Shown here piece after piece: positions 1 through 7,704 of a stretch of DNA of 64,000 nt; within the stretch, counting starts at the first letter, position 1, and each line of letters opens with the position of its first letter. Source of the DNA: Candidatus Thiothrix putei (lineage in GTDB: Bacteria; Pseudomonadota; Gammaproteobacteria; Thiotrichales; Thiotrichaceae); NCBI GenBank assembly GCA_029972225.1, contig CP124756.1, positions 4,068,279 through 4,132,278 of the forward strand, in the 5' to 3' direction. A program made the translations under genes and the position numbers. The notes beneath the pieces were generated by a model that ran no database searches, was not told the DNA's origin, and worked only from the letters and a program-made list of their open reading frames with translations.

Positions 1-214
1 TTTTCTGTTTCAAGTCGCTGAGGTTTTTAGTGCGTAACCGTTGTTCAATACCCGCGAAGGTTTCAAGTTGGCTGAGTTGTGTTGTCAGCAAGTAGTTAGC
101 CAGATTGTTCAGCGAAACCCCTTGAACTTTCGCCTGTTGTTCCAAGCGACTTTTTAGCTCATTGGGTACGCGCAAGGTGATAACTTGTGTTTTGATTAAG
201 CAGGATTCACTCAT
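1..214 (-). CDS. Ribbon-helix-helix antitoxin-like protein (runs off window)
   Basis: Translating the minus strand from the ATG at 214 gives an open frame of 71 residues that reaches the window edge without a stop. Residues 9-50 fit a small ribbon-helix-helix (Arc/HicB-type) DNA-binding fold: a beta strand (QVITLRVP), a helix rich in K/R/E, then a second helix (SLNNLANYLL). Such proteins are usually antitoxins that repress their own operon. It overlaps by 8 bases the end of a decayed PIN-toxin frame upstream, which supports a toxin-antitoxin origin. The C-terminus is outside the window, so function is inferred from fold and context. Confidence 0.6.
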   Translation of the reverse strand, partial: MSESCLIKTQVITLRVPNELKSRLEQQAKVQGVSLNNLANYLLTTQLSQLETFAGIEQRLRTKNLSDLKQK

Positions 215-395
215 GGCTACTTCTCCATCGTTTGCAAAAATCACTGGGGGTGACAACCTCGAAGGCTGCTCCGAGCCATTCTGCGTGTGTAAAGTCTCTG
301 ATATTGGATGTGATCAAGTAATCGCTATTACTGGTAAACGCGCATTCAAATATTAGGTTGTGGTGAAGGTGGTTTAAGTCGCCCGCCTCGTGTGG
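207..395 (-). pseudogene. C-terminal remnant of a PIN-domain toxin
   Basis: The minus-strand frame ending at the TGA at 207-209 is open back to a stop at 396-398 and has no obvious start. It reads like the C-terminal half of a PIN-domain RNase toxin: an alpha-helical stretch (LIFECAFTSNSDYLITSN) followed by D-F and a terminal V-V-T-P-S-D-F strand/helix, which is where PIN toxins carry their last acidic residue. The N-terminal half is missing, so it should be inactive. Its stop overlaps the start of the ribbon-helix-helix gene (ATGAGTGA), the usual coupled arrangement of a toxin-antitoxin pair. The assignment rests on motif similarity only. Confidence 0.5.
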
Positions 396-407
396 CTAAC
401 GCTGTGC

Positions 408-2075
408 CTATTTCATCTTTTCCAACAACGCCTCATAGTTTTTCCGCCCGGTTTTGGTCTCCGAGTGGTCGTCGCCGAATACTTTTTCCCAAATGCCTAG
501 GGCACGCTCATACAGCGGTAGTGCCTGCTCGTACTGCCCCTTGGCTTCGTACAAGAGTGCCAGATTGTTGAGCGAGGTGGCAACATCTGGATGGTCGTTG
601 CCGAGGGTTCTTTCATCAATGCTTACGGTACGCTTAAGCAGCGGCAGTGCTTGCTCGTACTCCCCCTTGGTTTTGTACAACATGGCGAGATTGTTGAGTG
701 AGGTGGCAACATTCGGGTGGTCGTTGCCAAAAGATTTTTCCAGAATGCTTAAGGCACGTTTATGCAGAAGCAGTGCTTGATCGTACTGACCCTTGGCTTG
801 ATACAGGAGTGCTAGATTATTGAGCGAGACGGCAACATCTGGGTGATTATTGCCGAGGGTTTTTTCCCTAATACTTAAAGCACGTTTATGCAGCGGCAGT
901 GCTTGTTCATACTGAACCGTGGCGTGGTACAATTCAGCAAGATTGTTGAGTGATTGGGCAACATCTGGGTGATTATTGCCGAGGGCTTTTTCCCTAATGC
1001 TTAAAGCACGTTTATGCAGCGGCAATGCTTGCTCGTACTGATCCTTGAGTTGATACAAGCTCGCAAGATTGTTGAGCGAGGTGGCAACAGATGGGTGGTT
1101 ATTGCCGAGGGCTTTTTCCCCAATGCTTATGGCGCGTTCAAGCAGTGGCAGTGCCTGCTCGTACTGACCCTTAGTTTGGTGCAAACCCGCAAGATTGTTG
1201 AGCGATTGTGCAACATCTGAGTGGTTAACAGGCAAGTATTTTTCTCGCAGGGCGAGTGCTTTTTCATACAGAGGCAGTGCTGTCTTGTATTGCCCAGCAC
1301 TCTGGAAAGCTATACCAGCCCAATTCAGGTACTCGCTCCACTTCGCATAATGTTTATCACCCAACGCCGCCATTTTGTTGGCAGCGTCTTCGTAACTTTC
1401 ACCTGCCTCTTCGTATTGCAATTGGATGTTTGCCAATCCTCCTTCAGATGCTGCAATTTCGGCTGCTGTGATTAGTCGGTCTTCCGTTTTTCCAGACATT
1501 GCCAGCTTTTTAGCTGCGCCTAATAATGATTTGGCTTTCTGGTATTGACCTGCCTCAATAGCTTCTTCCGCTTCGGCTTTCAGAGCGATAAAATCTTCAT
1601 CTGTGGTTTTGATAGCAGCGAGTTCTTCTTTTAAATTCTTGTAGTTTTCGGCGATTTCTGCGAGTTTCTTATCCCAGTCTTGCAGCGGCACGTCTTCGAC
1701 TTGCAGGATGGCGAAGAATGAAGCCAGAGATTTTTCCGCAACACCCAGTTTCTTTACAGCTTCTTTATTGGCTTGGTAAACGATAGTGCCGTTGCCCGTT
1801 TGGACAATGACCACGCCTTTGCCCGTTGCCTTGATGGTCAGGTTTTCTCCCGCAGAAATGCTGCTGTTACGGTTGTCACCCGATTTTGAGGGACGCAGTT
1901 CCTTGATGAAGTCGCCCGTTTTGCCAATGATCTTGCCGTCACCTGTCTGGATGATCGCCGTGGCTTGATCATCAGCCGTCATTTCGACTTTTTTGGCACG
2001 GATGCTGGAATCCTGATCCGCCAAAACCAGCGAACTGCTGAGTAACAACGGGAGGAAAAAGGCTGTTGCTTTCAT
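408..2075 (-). CDS. Secreted kinesin-light-chain-type TPR protein with SSI/TGNG repeats
   Basis: 555 residues. Residues 1-19 are a signal peptide (hydrophobic core, LVLA then DQ), so the protein is predicted periplasmic or secreted. Residues about 20-105 hold two copies of a motif that starts D/N-S-S-I and ends V/I-x-T-G-N/D-G-x-I. Residues about 130-240 are helical and charged. From about 250 to 540 there are seven 42-residue TPR units of the kinesin-light-chain type (SLNNLA, then QYEQALPL, then a conserved G-N-D-H-P-D-V-A). These arrays bind partner proteins. The gene lies 3 bases downstream of the membrane-protein gene ending at 2079, which carries two more copies of the same motif, so the two probably work as a pair. 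The partner and pathway are unknown. Confidence 0.75.
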   Translation of the reverse strand: MKATAFFLPLLLSSSLVLADQDSSIRAKKVEMTADDQATAIIQTGDGKIIGKTGDFIKELRPSKSGDNRNSSISAGENLTIKATGKGVVIVQTGNGTIVYQANKEAVKKLGVAEKSLASFFAILQVEDVPLQDWDKKLAEIAENYKNLKEELAAIKTTDEDFIALKAEAEEAIEAGQYQKAKSLLGAAKKLAMSGKTEDRLITAAEIAASEGGLANIQLQYEEAGESYEDAANKMAALGDKHYAKWSEYLNWAGIAFQSAGQYKTALPLYEKALALREKYLPVNHSDVAQSLNNLAGLHQTKGQYEQALPLLERAISIGEKALGNNHPSVATSLNNLASLYQLKDQYEQALPLHKRALSIREKALGNNHPDVAQSLNNLAELYHATVQYEQALPLHKRALSIREKTLGNNHPDVAVSLNNLALLYQAKGQYDQALLLHKRALSILEKSFGNDHPNVATSLNNLAMLYKTKGEYEQALPLLKRTVSIDERTLGNDHPDVATSLNNLALLYEAKGQYEQALPLYERALGIWEKVFGDDHSETKTGRKNYEALLEKMK

Positions 2076-2078
2076 GGC

Positions 2079-2729
2079 TTACTCCGCTTGCTGAATTTGT
2101 CCGTTGCCCGTCACGACATTGACCTTGCCGTTGCCTGTGGCTTCGATCACCAGATTGCCGTCGCTGCTAATGCTGGAATTACTGGGTGTCGCGGGTTGTT
2201 CCTTGAATTCGCCCGCCGTTTGCTTGCCTTGCACCACCTGCCCATTGCCCGTGATGACATTGACCTCACCCTCATTTGCAGCACGGATTTTGGCATCTTT
2301 GTTGGAATGAATACTGCTATCACGCTGGATTTCAGCGGCTTTAGGTGCTTGCATTTGGGTAAGCGTAACAGGTTGGCTTGGTTTGGGAGCTACTGCTTTT
2401 TCAACCGATTTAACCATCGCTTGCGGTGCTTCCGCTGCAATGACCGGCGCAGCCGACGACTGCCACCACGCCAGCACCAACACAAACAATGCAATCCCAC
2501 CCGCCGCTTTCAATGAAGTACTGGACTCCTTATGCTGCATAGCCAGCGTCATATCCCCCGTCAGGAAAAAGCCAAACAAACCCGCCAGCAACGCCATCGA
2601 AAATGCCAGAATCTGTTGTTTGAAAGACGGCAAAGCATCCGGTGCAAGCCAGAAAACAGCGAAGACAAAAATCAGCAGGATTGCGCCGAAAATCCAGCTA
2701 CCGTAAGCGCGGTGGTTTGTACGAGTCAT
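2079..2729 (-). CDS. Inner-membrane protein with C-terminal SSI/TGNG repeats
   Basis: 216 residues. Three hydrophobic segments lie near residues 11-30, 38-60 and 75-92, followed by a soluble tail. The tail (about 130-216) contains two copies of a roughly 40-residue motif: a D/N-S-S-I start, a strand reading I-x-A, then V-N-V-I/V-T-G-N-G-Q. The same motif occurs twice in the secreted TPR protein immediately downstream. No family was recognised. The layout suggests a membrane anchor presenting small beta repeats towards the same compartment as the TPR protein, which is inference. The ATG at 2727-2729 lacks a strong ribosome-binding site. Confidence 0.6.
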   Translation of the reverse strand: MTRTNHRAYGSWIFGAILLIFVFAVFWLAPDALPSFKQQILAFSMALLAGLFGFFLTGDMTLAMQHKESSTSLKAAGGIALFVLVLAWWQSSAAPVIAAEAPQAMVKSVEKAVAPKPSQPVTLTQMQAPKAAEIQRDSSIHSNKDAKIRAANEGEVNVITGNGQVVQGKQTAGEFKEQPATPSNSSISSDGNLVIEATGNGKVNVVTGNGQIQQAE

Positions 2730-2977
2730 GCAGAAGCCCCTGAGACTGAAGTTCGGTAAATTTTAGCTGATAAACGGTAGTAATGTAGGTGTTTGCCATC
2801 ACAAATAGCCCAGAAATTCGTGATATGGCTTTTCCACCGGGATAACCCTACAATCAAGCAAACTCGCGCCGCATGATTGTCATTGCAGATTGATAAAATG
2901 TACGCACAAGGTATATCGTTTCTCAGACACTTGCATTCTTGTTGTATCCTTATAAAAAAGCACATCGAGGCATTCCG

Positions 2978-3175
2978 ATGAACCTAAACAACCGCATCAC
3001 TATCGACCCTGCTATCTGCCACGGCAAACCCACCATCCGTGGCTTGCGTTACCCTGTTGAAATCATGATGGAATTATTCAGTTCTGGCATGAGCATCGAA
3101 GAAATTCTTGATGATTATGAAGACCTAGAACGGGCAGACCTGTTAGCGGTACTGGCTTACGCCACCCTCCACTAA
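2978..3175 (+). CDS. DUF433 family antitoxin-like protein
   Basis: 65 residues from the ATG at 2978, which has a GAGG ribosome-binding site at 2967-2970. A longer frame from further upstream lacks support. The sequence has the DUF433 hallmarks: an R-I-x-x-D-P-x-I-C-x-G-K-P-x-I-R-G-x-R strand region and a C-terminal helix-turn-helix with S-I-E-E-I-L-x-D-Y. Proteins of this family are usually antitoxins or regulators paired with a PIN toxin directly downstream. Here the next gene is an ATPase on the opposite strand ending 13 bases away, so the partner is missing. Confidence 0.75.
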   Translation: MNLNNRITIDPAICHGKPTIRGLRYPVEIMMELFSSGMSIEEILDDYEDLERADLLAVLAYATLH

Positions 3176-3188
3176 TACGGGCTTCATC

Positions 3189-4379
3189 TCAATACAAAAA
3201 CCCAAACAACCACAGCGGAATCTTCCCCTCCACCCCAACTTCCAGCCCATCCGCCACCACCCACGCCGCCGTTTCATCCTTAATCTGCTTCTTCGTTTTG
3301 GACTTGCCGCCAACCTCAAACACATACTGCCCATCCACCAGAAAATCCCCACTTTTGGGATAGTTCAAAGTGTGGTGGTAAGACAGCATTGAAGCAAAAA
3401 ACGTCTCGCGCAGCGTCCCCGCTTTGGGCTGGTTGCAAAACACGGCAAACAGGTTGGTGTTATCCAGATACAGCTTTTCCGGCTTGGAAATAATGCTGAC
3501 CCCGCTGGATTTCGCCCCCAATAAGCGCAACAACCCCGCCGCCTGCAATAAACCCAAATATTTGTAGAGGGTTTTCTGGTTCAGCTCCACCGCGCCGCAC
3601 AGCTTGGACACATTAATGTCGTAAGGCTCGCTTTGGCACAACATCACCATCAGCTTTTTCAGCGCATTCACTTTGTCGTAGTCAATCGGGTAAAGCGCGG
3701 GGATGTCAGTCTCGATCACCTGCATCGACGCATTCAGCAAGCGCGGCAAATAGGTTGAACCCGCCTCGCGGTAAAACGGGTAAGCACCGTGTTCCAGATA
3801 CGCGGGCAAATACGCCAAGGGTTTGATGCGGCTGACGGTTTCCAGCGCCAATTGCGGATGGTGTTGGAGCAGGGCATCCAGCGTCACCGCCTCAAAGGTT
3901 TCGCCCGTTTCCAACTCCAGAAACTCGCGGAATGACAACACTGGCAAACGGTATAGCATCGCCCGACGGCTCAAATCCGCCTTGGCATTATCAATGGTGG
4001 TTGCTGATGAACCCGTGAAAATGACTTTGAGATTGAAATAGCTGTCGAAAATCAGCTTCAGGTCGCGCTCGAAGTGTTGGCATTTGTGGATTTCGTCGAT
4101 GATGAGCAATTCACCGCCGATTTTCTGGAATTCATCGGCAATGGTAAACAGCCCGTGCTGCCCAACCAAGGGGTGATCAGCAATGACATACAGCACCTTG
4201 GTTTCCCGCGCCACGGATTTGAGGTATTGCAGCAGCAAAGTGGTTTTACCCGCCCCGCGTGCGCCCATAATACCGATCAAGCGTTGCGAAAAGTCGATTT
4301 GCCGGAACAGGAAACGCTGGTAATCCGGTAGCTTTTGCGTCCTGATTTGATTGGAAAGGTGTTGTAGCGGCTCAATCAT
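3189..4379 (-). CDS. AAA ATPase with DUF4143-type C-terminus
   Basis: 396 residues from the ATG at 4379; a longer frame to 4475 would start upstream of the best promoter, so it is rejected. The Walker A loop is G-A-R-G-A-G-K-T-T near residue 40, Walker B is LLIIDE, and a sensor-like T-G-S-S follows. The second half matches the winged-helix and nuclease-like C-terminal region seen in DUF4143 ATPases (KLCGAVELNQKTLYKYL; a terminal FEVGGKSK strand resembling a PD-(D/E)xK core). The physiological role of these proteins is poorly known; they are often linked to mobile DNA or toxin-like loci. It is divergent from a second ATPase of the same class 155 bases away. Confidence 0.7.
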   Translation of the reverse strand: MIEPLQHLSNQIRTQKLPDYQRFLFRQIDFSQRLIGIMGARGAGKTTLLLQYLKSVARETKVLYVIADHPLVGQHGLFTIADEFQKIGGELLIIDEIHKCQHFERDLKLIFDSYFNLKVIFTGSSATTIDNAKADLSRRAMLYRLPVLSFREFLELETGETFEAVTLDALLQHHPQLALETVSRIKPLAYLPAYLEHGAYPFYREAGSTYLPRLLNASMQVIETDIPALYPIDYDKVNALKKLMVMLCQSEPYDINVSKLCGAVELNQKTLYKYLGLLQAAGLLRLLGAKSSGVSIISKPEKLYLDNTNLFAVFCNQPKAGTLRETFFASMLSYHHTLNYPKSGDFLVDGQYVFEVGGKSKTKKQIKDETAAWVVADGLEVGVEGKIPLWLFGFLY

Positions 4380-4415
4380 CTTACTTAAATACCTGCTTTT
4401 AAGTAGTTTTTTAGT

Positions 4416-4444
4416 ATTATAATGCCAAAGACAGCCAATGTCTT
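4416..4444 (-). promoter_or_regulatory. Sigma-70 promoter for the minus-strand ATPase
   Basis: On the minus strand a perfect TATAAT (-10) lies at 4416-4421 and AAGACA (-35, 4 of 6 matches to TTGACA) at 4439-4444, with 17-base spacing. The -35 is one arm of an inverted repeat AAGACA-N5-TGTCTT (4428-4444). Another inverted repeat (ACTTAAA at 4383-4389, TTTAAGT at 4398-4404) lies between this promoter and the ATG at 4379. Both could be operators; no regulator is known. Confidence 0.55.
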
Positions 4445-4481
4445 GCCGTGCTGTAGAGAATTCGCCTCTTTCCAACCACTT

Positions 4482-4532
4482 TAATACACTCCTTGTATTA
4501 AGATGTTACACTTTAATGCAAGGAGTGCATTA
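4482..4532 (+). promoter_or_regulatory. Two tandem palindromes enclosing the Shine-Dalgarno sequence
   Basis: Two 19-base palindromes precede the plus-strand ATPase. The first, at 4482-4500, has 7-base arms TAATACA/TGTATTA around CTCCT. The second, at 4514-4532, has 7-base arms TAATGCA/TGCATTA around AGGAG, the ribosome-binding site, and ends two bases before the ATG at 4535. The loops are complementary (CTCCT/AGGAG) and the whole first palindrome can also pair with the second, so alternative RNA folds or a DNA-binding dimer could gate translation or transcription. Confidence 0.6.
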
Positions 4533-4534
4533 TC

Positions 4535-5938
4535 ATGTTCCATCGTCAAGCCGTCACCGACATTATCCGCTGGTATCAGCAACCCCAACGCAAGCCGCTG
4601 GTGATTCGTGGTGCACGCCAAGTGGGGAAAACCACCGCCGTGCGTCTAGCAGGCGCACAACTCGGCATTCCCGTCATTGAAATCAACCTCGAACGCCATG
4701 CCGAACTCGAAACCCTGTTCCGGCGCTACCAACTCGATGAACTGCTATTCAATTTCGCCCTGATCACCGGGGAACAAATAACCCCCGACAAACCCATGAT
4801 CCTGTTTCTGGACGAAGCGCAAGCCACCCCCGCAGCCTACGCCTGCCTGCGCTATTTCTGGGAAGACATGCCCAATCTCGCGGTCATCCTCACCGGCTCA
4901 TTACTCGATCAAGTGTTGAATGACTGCCAGCTACCCAGCCCGGTAGGGCGTATCGAGCCGTATTTCATGGGCGCATTGCGTTTCGACGAGTTTCTGCAAG
5001 CCATCGGTGCAGACAAGGAATTGCGGGCGCTGGACATGCTCAATGCCAGCAATATGCACCTGATTCCCGACAGCCTGCACGAAAAACTGCTGGGGCTGGT
5101 ACGGCGTTACACCCTCACGGGCGGAATGCCGCATTGCGTGCAATTGGGGTTGGATACGGGCTTCAGCCATGCCGACATCCTCAAATACCAAACTTCATTG
5201 CTGCAAACTTATCGGGATGATTTTGCCAAATACCGGGGTTCACAAACCGCGCTGACGTTGAACACTTTTTTCAATGGCATTCTAGGGCAGGTCGGGCAAC
5301 AGTTTTCCCACAAACAAGCCAATGAACTCGCCACCACCAGTAGCGGAGACAACCGCCAGTTGAATACCGCCATTGAACATTTCCTTGCCGCTCGCTTGTT
5401 TTACCGCGTGCTGCACAGCCAGGCGGATGCCGTGCCATTAGGTGCAGAAACCAAAATTCGCATCAGCAAATTTCTGTTTATCGACATCGGCTTATTGCTG
5501 GCAGCACAAGGCATTCCAGCCCAAAGCATCCTGCAAGCCCCGCTGGAAATGGCAGGGCGTGGCACGCTGGCAGAACAATTCGTCGGGCAGCAATTACTGT
5601 ATGCCAAACCCGCTTACATCAACCCGGAACTGTATTACTGGCAACCGCCCAAAGCCGAAGGTCAGGCAGAAGTCGATTTCCTCTACACCCACGGCAACGA
5701 AATTATTCCGGTGGAAGTGAAGGCTGGCAGCAGCGGTACAATCAAATCGCTGCAATCATTTGTGGTTAAGAAGCAATCTGAACGAGCGGTACGCATCAGT
5801 TCAGCCAAACCCTCGGTCGATAAGCTAGAAGCCAAATCCAATGGGCAAAGCCGCTCGTTCCAATTGTTGAATATCCCGTTTTATCTGGTGAATCGCTTGG
5901 ATGCTTTGCTCGGCTCAACAACAGGAAACGCGCCATGA
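4535..5938 (+). CDS. AAA ATPase with DUF4143-type C-terminus
   Basis: 467 residues starting at ATG 4535 with AAGGAG 8 bases upstream. Walker A is G-A-R-Q-V-G-K-T-T near residue 30, Walker B is MILFLDEAQ near residue 90, and LTGS follows at about 118. The C-terminal third contains an ELYYWQP...EVDFLY...IPVEVKAG stretch, which fits a PD-(D/E)xK-like nuclease core (D of EVDF, then E-V-K). The family function is not established. Its last bases overlap the start of the downstream rtcR-like gene (ATGA at 5935-5938), implying translational coupling. Expression may be controlled by the palindromes overlapping its ribosome-binding site. Confidence 0.75.
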   Translation: MFHRQAVTDIIRWYQQPQRKPLVIRGARQVGKTTAVRLAGAQLGIPVIEINLERHAELETLFRRYQLDELLFNFALITGEQITPDKPMILFLDEAQATPAAYACLRYFWEDMPNLAVILTGSLLDQVLNDCQLPSPVGRIEPYFMGALRFDEFLQAIGADKELRALDMLNASNMHLIPDSLHEKLLGLVRRYTLTGGMPHCVQLGLDTGFSHADILKYQTSLLQTYRDDFAKYRGSQTALTLNTFFNGILGQVGQQFSHKQANELATTSSGDNRQLNTAIEHFLAARLFYRVLHSQADAVPLGAETKIRISKFLFIDIGLLLAAQGIPAQSILQAPLEMAGRGTLAEQFVGQQLLYAKPAYINPELYYWQPPKAEGQAEVDFLYTHGNEIIPVEVKAGSSGTIKSLQSFVVKKQSERAVRISSAKPSVDKLEAKSNGQSRSFQLLNIPFYLVNRLDALLGSTTGNAP

Positions 5939-7527
5939 AAACTACAGTCATCGGCATCCTCGGCTCACGCCTTGACCACCAAGGCTTAGGCAAACGTCGC
6001 CACTCGCGCTGGCGACCGTCGGTCAGCATCCTCATGCACCCCGATTTTCCGGTGGATGAATTCATCCTCATCCACCATAGTGACGAAGCCGCACTTGCCG
6101 CCGTCACCCTGCGTGACATGCGCGACCTTGCGCCGCACGCCCGCATCACCCCCTACGTAGTCGACTACGAAAACCCGTGGGACTTCGAGCAAGTCTACAA
6201 CCAGCTCCACGAATTCACCCGCCAGCAACGTTTCGACCCAGAGCAACACCGCTACTACGTGCACATCACCACCGGTTCACATGTTGCGCAAATCTGCCTG
6301 TTCCTGCTTACCGAAGCCAATTACATCCCCGGCAAGTTGTTACAAACCTCGCCGAGTGCGGAAGGCGTGCAGGGCACGTATCAAATCATCGATCTCGATC
6401 TGTCGCGCTACGACCAGATTGCCAGTCGCTTCGAGCGCGAAGCCCAAGCAGGCATCGCCTACCTGAAAGGCGGCATCGACACCCGCAATCTCGCCTTCAA
6501 CGCCCTGATTGCACAACTCGAACAAGTCTCCATCCGCTCCGCCGCGCCCATTTTGCTCACGGGCGCTACCGGTGTCGGCAAATCGCGCCTCGCCAAACGC
6601 ATTTACGCGCTGAAAAAACAACGCGGGCAAGTCAGCGGCAAACTGGTGGAAGTCAACTGCGCCACCTTGCGCGGCGACAATGCCATGTCCGCGCTGTTCG
6701 GGCATGTCAAAGGCGCGTTCACCGGCGCACTCACCGCCCGCAGCGGCTTGCTGCGTGAAGCCGACAAGGGCTTGCTGTTTCTGGATGAAATCGGCGAACT
6801 GGGGCTGGACGAACAAGCGATGTTACTCCGCGCCATCGAAGACAAAGTGTTCATCCCCTTCGGCAGCGACAAGGAAACCAGCAGCGATTTCCAACTGATT
6901 GCCGGAACCAACCGCGACCTGTTCCAGCGCGTGCGCGATGGCAAATTCCGCGAAGACTTGCTGGCTCGCATCAATTTGTGGACGTATGAATTACCCGGTT
7001 TACGCCACCGCCTCGAAGATTTGGAGGCGAATATCGAATACGAATTACAGCACTTCACCCGCAAAGTCGGGCATAAAGTCAGCTTCAACAAAGCGGCACG
7101 GGAACAATACCTCGCGTTTGCACAAACCCCGGCAGCAACCTGGCGGGCGAATTTCCGCGACCTCAATTCCAGCATCACGCGCATGGCAACGCTGGCAAAT
7201 GGTGGGCGAATTACGGAGGAAAGCGTGACGGAGGAAATCCGCCGCTTGCGTTACGACTGGGGCAGTTTCCAAAGCGTGACGGGCAATAACGATCCTGATG
7301 CGATGTTGCGCGAAGTATTGGCAGAGGAGGTACTTGCCAATATCGACCACTTTGACCGCGTGCAATTGGCGGAAGTCATCCGCGTATGCCGCGAATCGAA
7401 AAGTCTGGCGGATGCCGGACGCACCCTATTCAATATCAGCCGCACGCAACGTGCCAGCGCGAATGATTCGCACCGGCTGCGGGTGTATTTGCAAAAATAC
7501 GGGCTAACGTTTGGTGAATTGCAGTAA
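5935..7527 (+). CDS. rtcR: RtcR-like sigma-54-dependent activator with CARF-type sensor
   Basis: 530 residues. The N-terminal ~180 residues match the RtcR sensor (a CARF-like Rossmann domain: TVIGILGSRLD, HITTGSHVAQI). Residues about 185-420 are a sigma-54-interacting AAA+ domain with Walker A G-A-T-G-V-G-K-S, the sigma-54 contact loop G-A-F-T-G-A, and Walker B LLFLDEIGEL. The C-terminus is a Fis-type helix-turn-helix. RtcR normally senses RNA ends left by damage and activates rtcBA for RNA repair. Here no rtcB or rtcA is visible: upstream is a translationally coupled DUF4143 ATPase, downstream a broken lipoprotein gene. The repair genes may be elsewhere, or this copy may control something else. 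Confidence 0.85.
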   Translation: MKTTVIGILGSRLDHQGLGKRRHSRWRPSVSILMHPDFPVDEFILIHHSDEAALAAVTLRDMRDLAPHARITPYVVDYENPWDFEQVYNQLHEFTRQQRFDPEQHRYYVHITTGSHVAQICLFLLTEANYIPGKLLQTSPSAEGVQGTYQIIDLDLSRYDQIASRFEREAQAGIAYLKGGIDTRNLAFNALIAQLEQVSIRSAAPILLTGATGVGKSRLAKRIYALKKQRGQVSGKLVEVNCATLRGDNAMSALFGHVKGAFTGALTARSGLLREADKGLLFLDEIGELGLDEQAMLLRAIEDKVFIPFGSDKETSSDFQLIAGTNRDLFQRVRDGKFREDLLARINLWTYELPGLRHRLEDLEANIEYELQHFTRKVGHKVSFNKAAREQYLAFAQTPAATWRANFRDLNSSITRMATLANGGRITEESVTEEIRRLRYDWGSFQSVTGNNDPDAMLREVLAEEVLANIDHFDRVQLAEVIRVCRESKSLADAGRTLFNISRTQRASANDSHRLRVYLQKYGLTFGELQ

Positions 7528-7704
7528 GGCTATTTTGTGCCGCTCAAGGCTTGCACTTCCGCAATCGCGGGTGCTGCACCTTCGAGTTCAAATTGTGGCG
7601 GGAAGGATTCGCGCACACTTAACACCTTTAATTGCCCCGCTTTTTCAAGGTTACGAATTTTCGTTTCAACCGGATCAGGTTGCGCAGTCGTACCGTGAAC
7701 AGTA

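Noticed and set aside
2726..2965. 79-codon minus-strand frame upstream of the membrane-protein gene
   Set aside because: No ribosome-binding site, biased and Cys-rich composition, and it overlaps the promoter region of the DUF433 gene.
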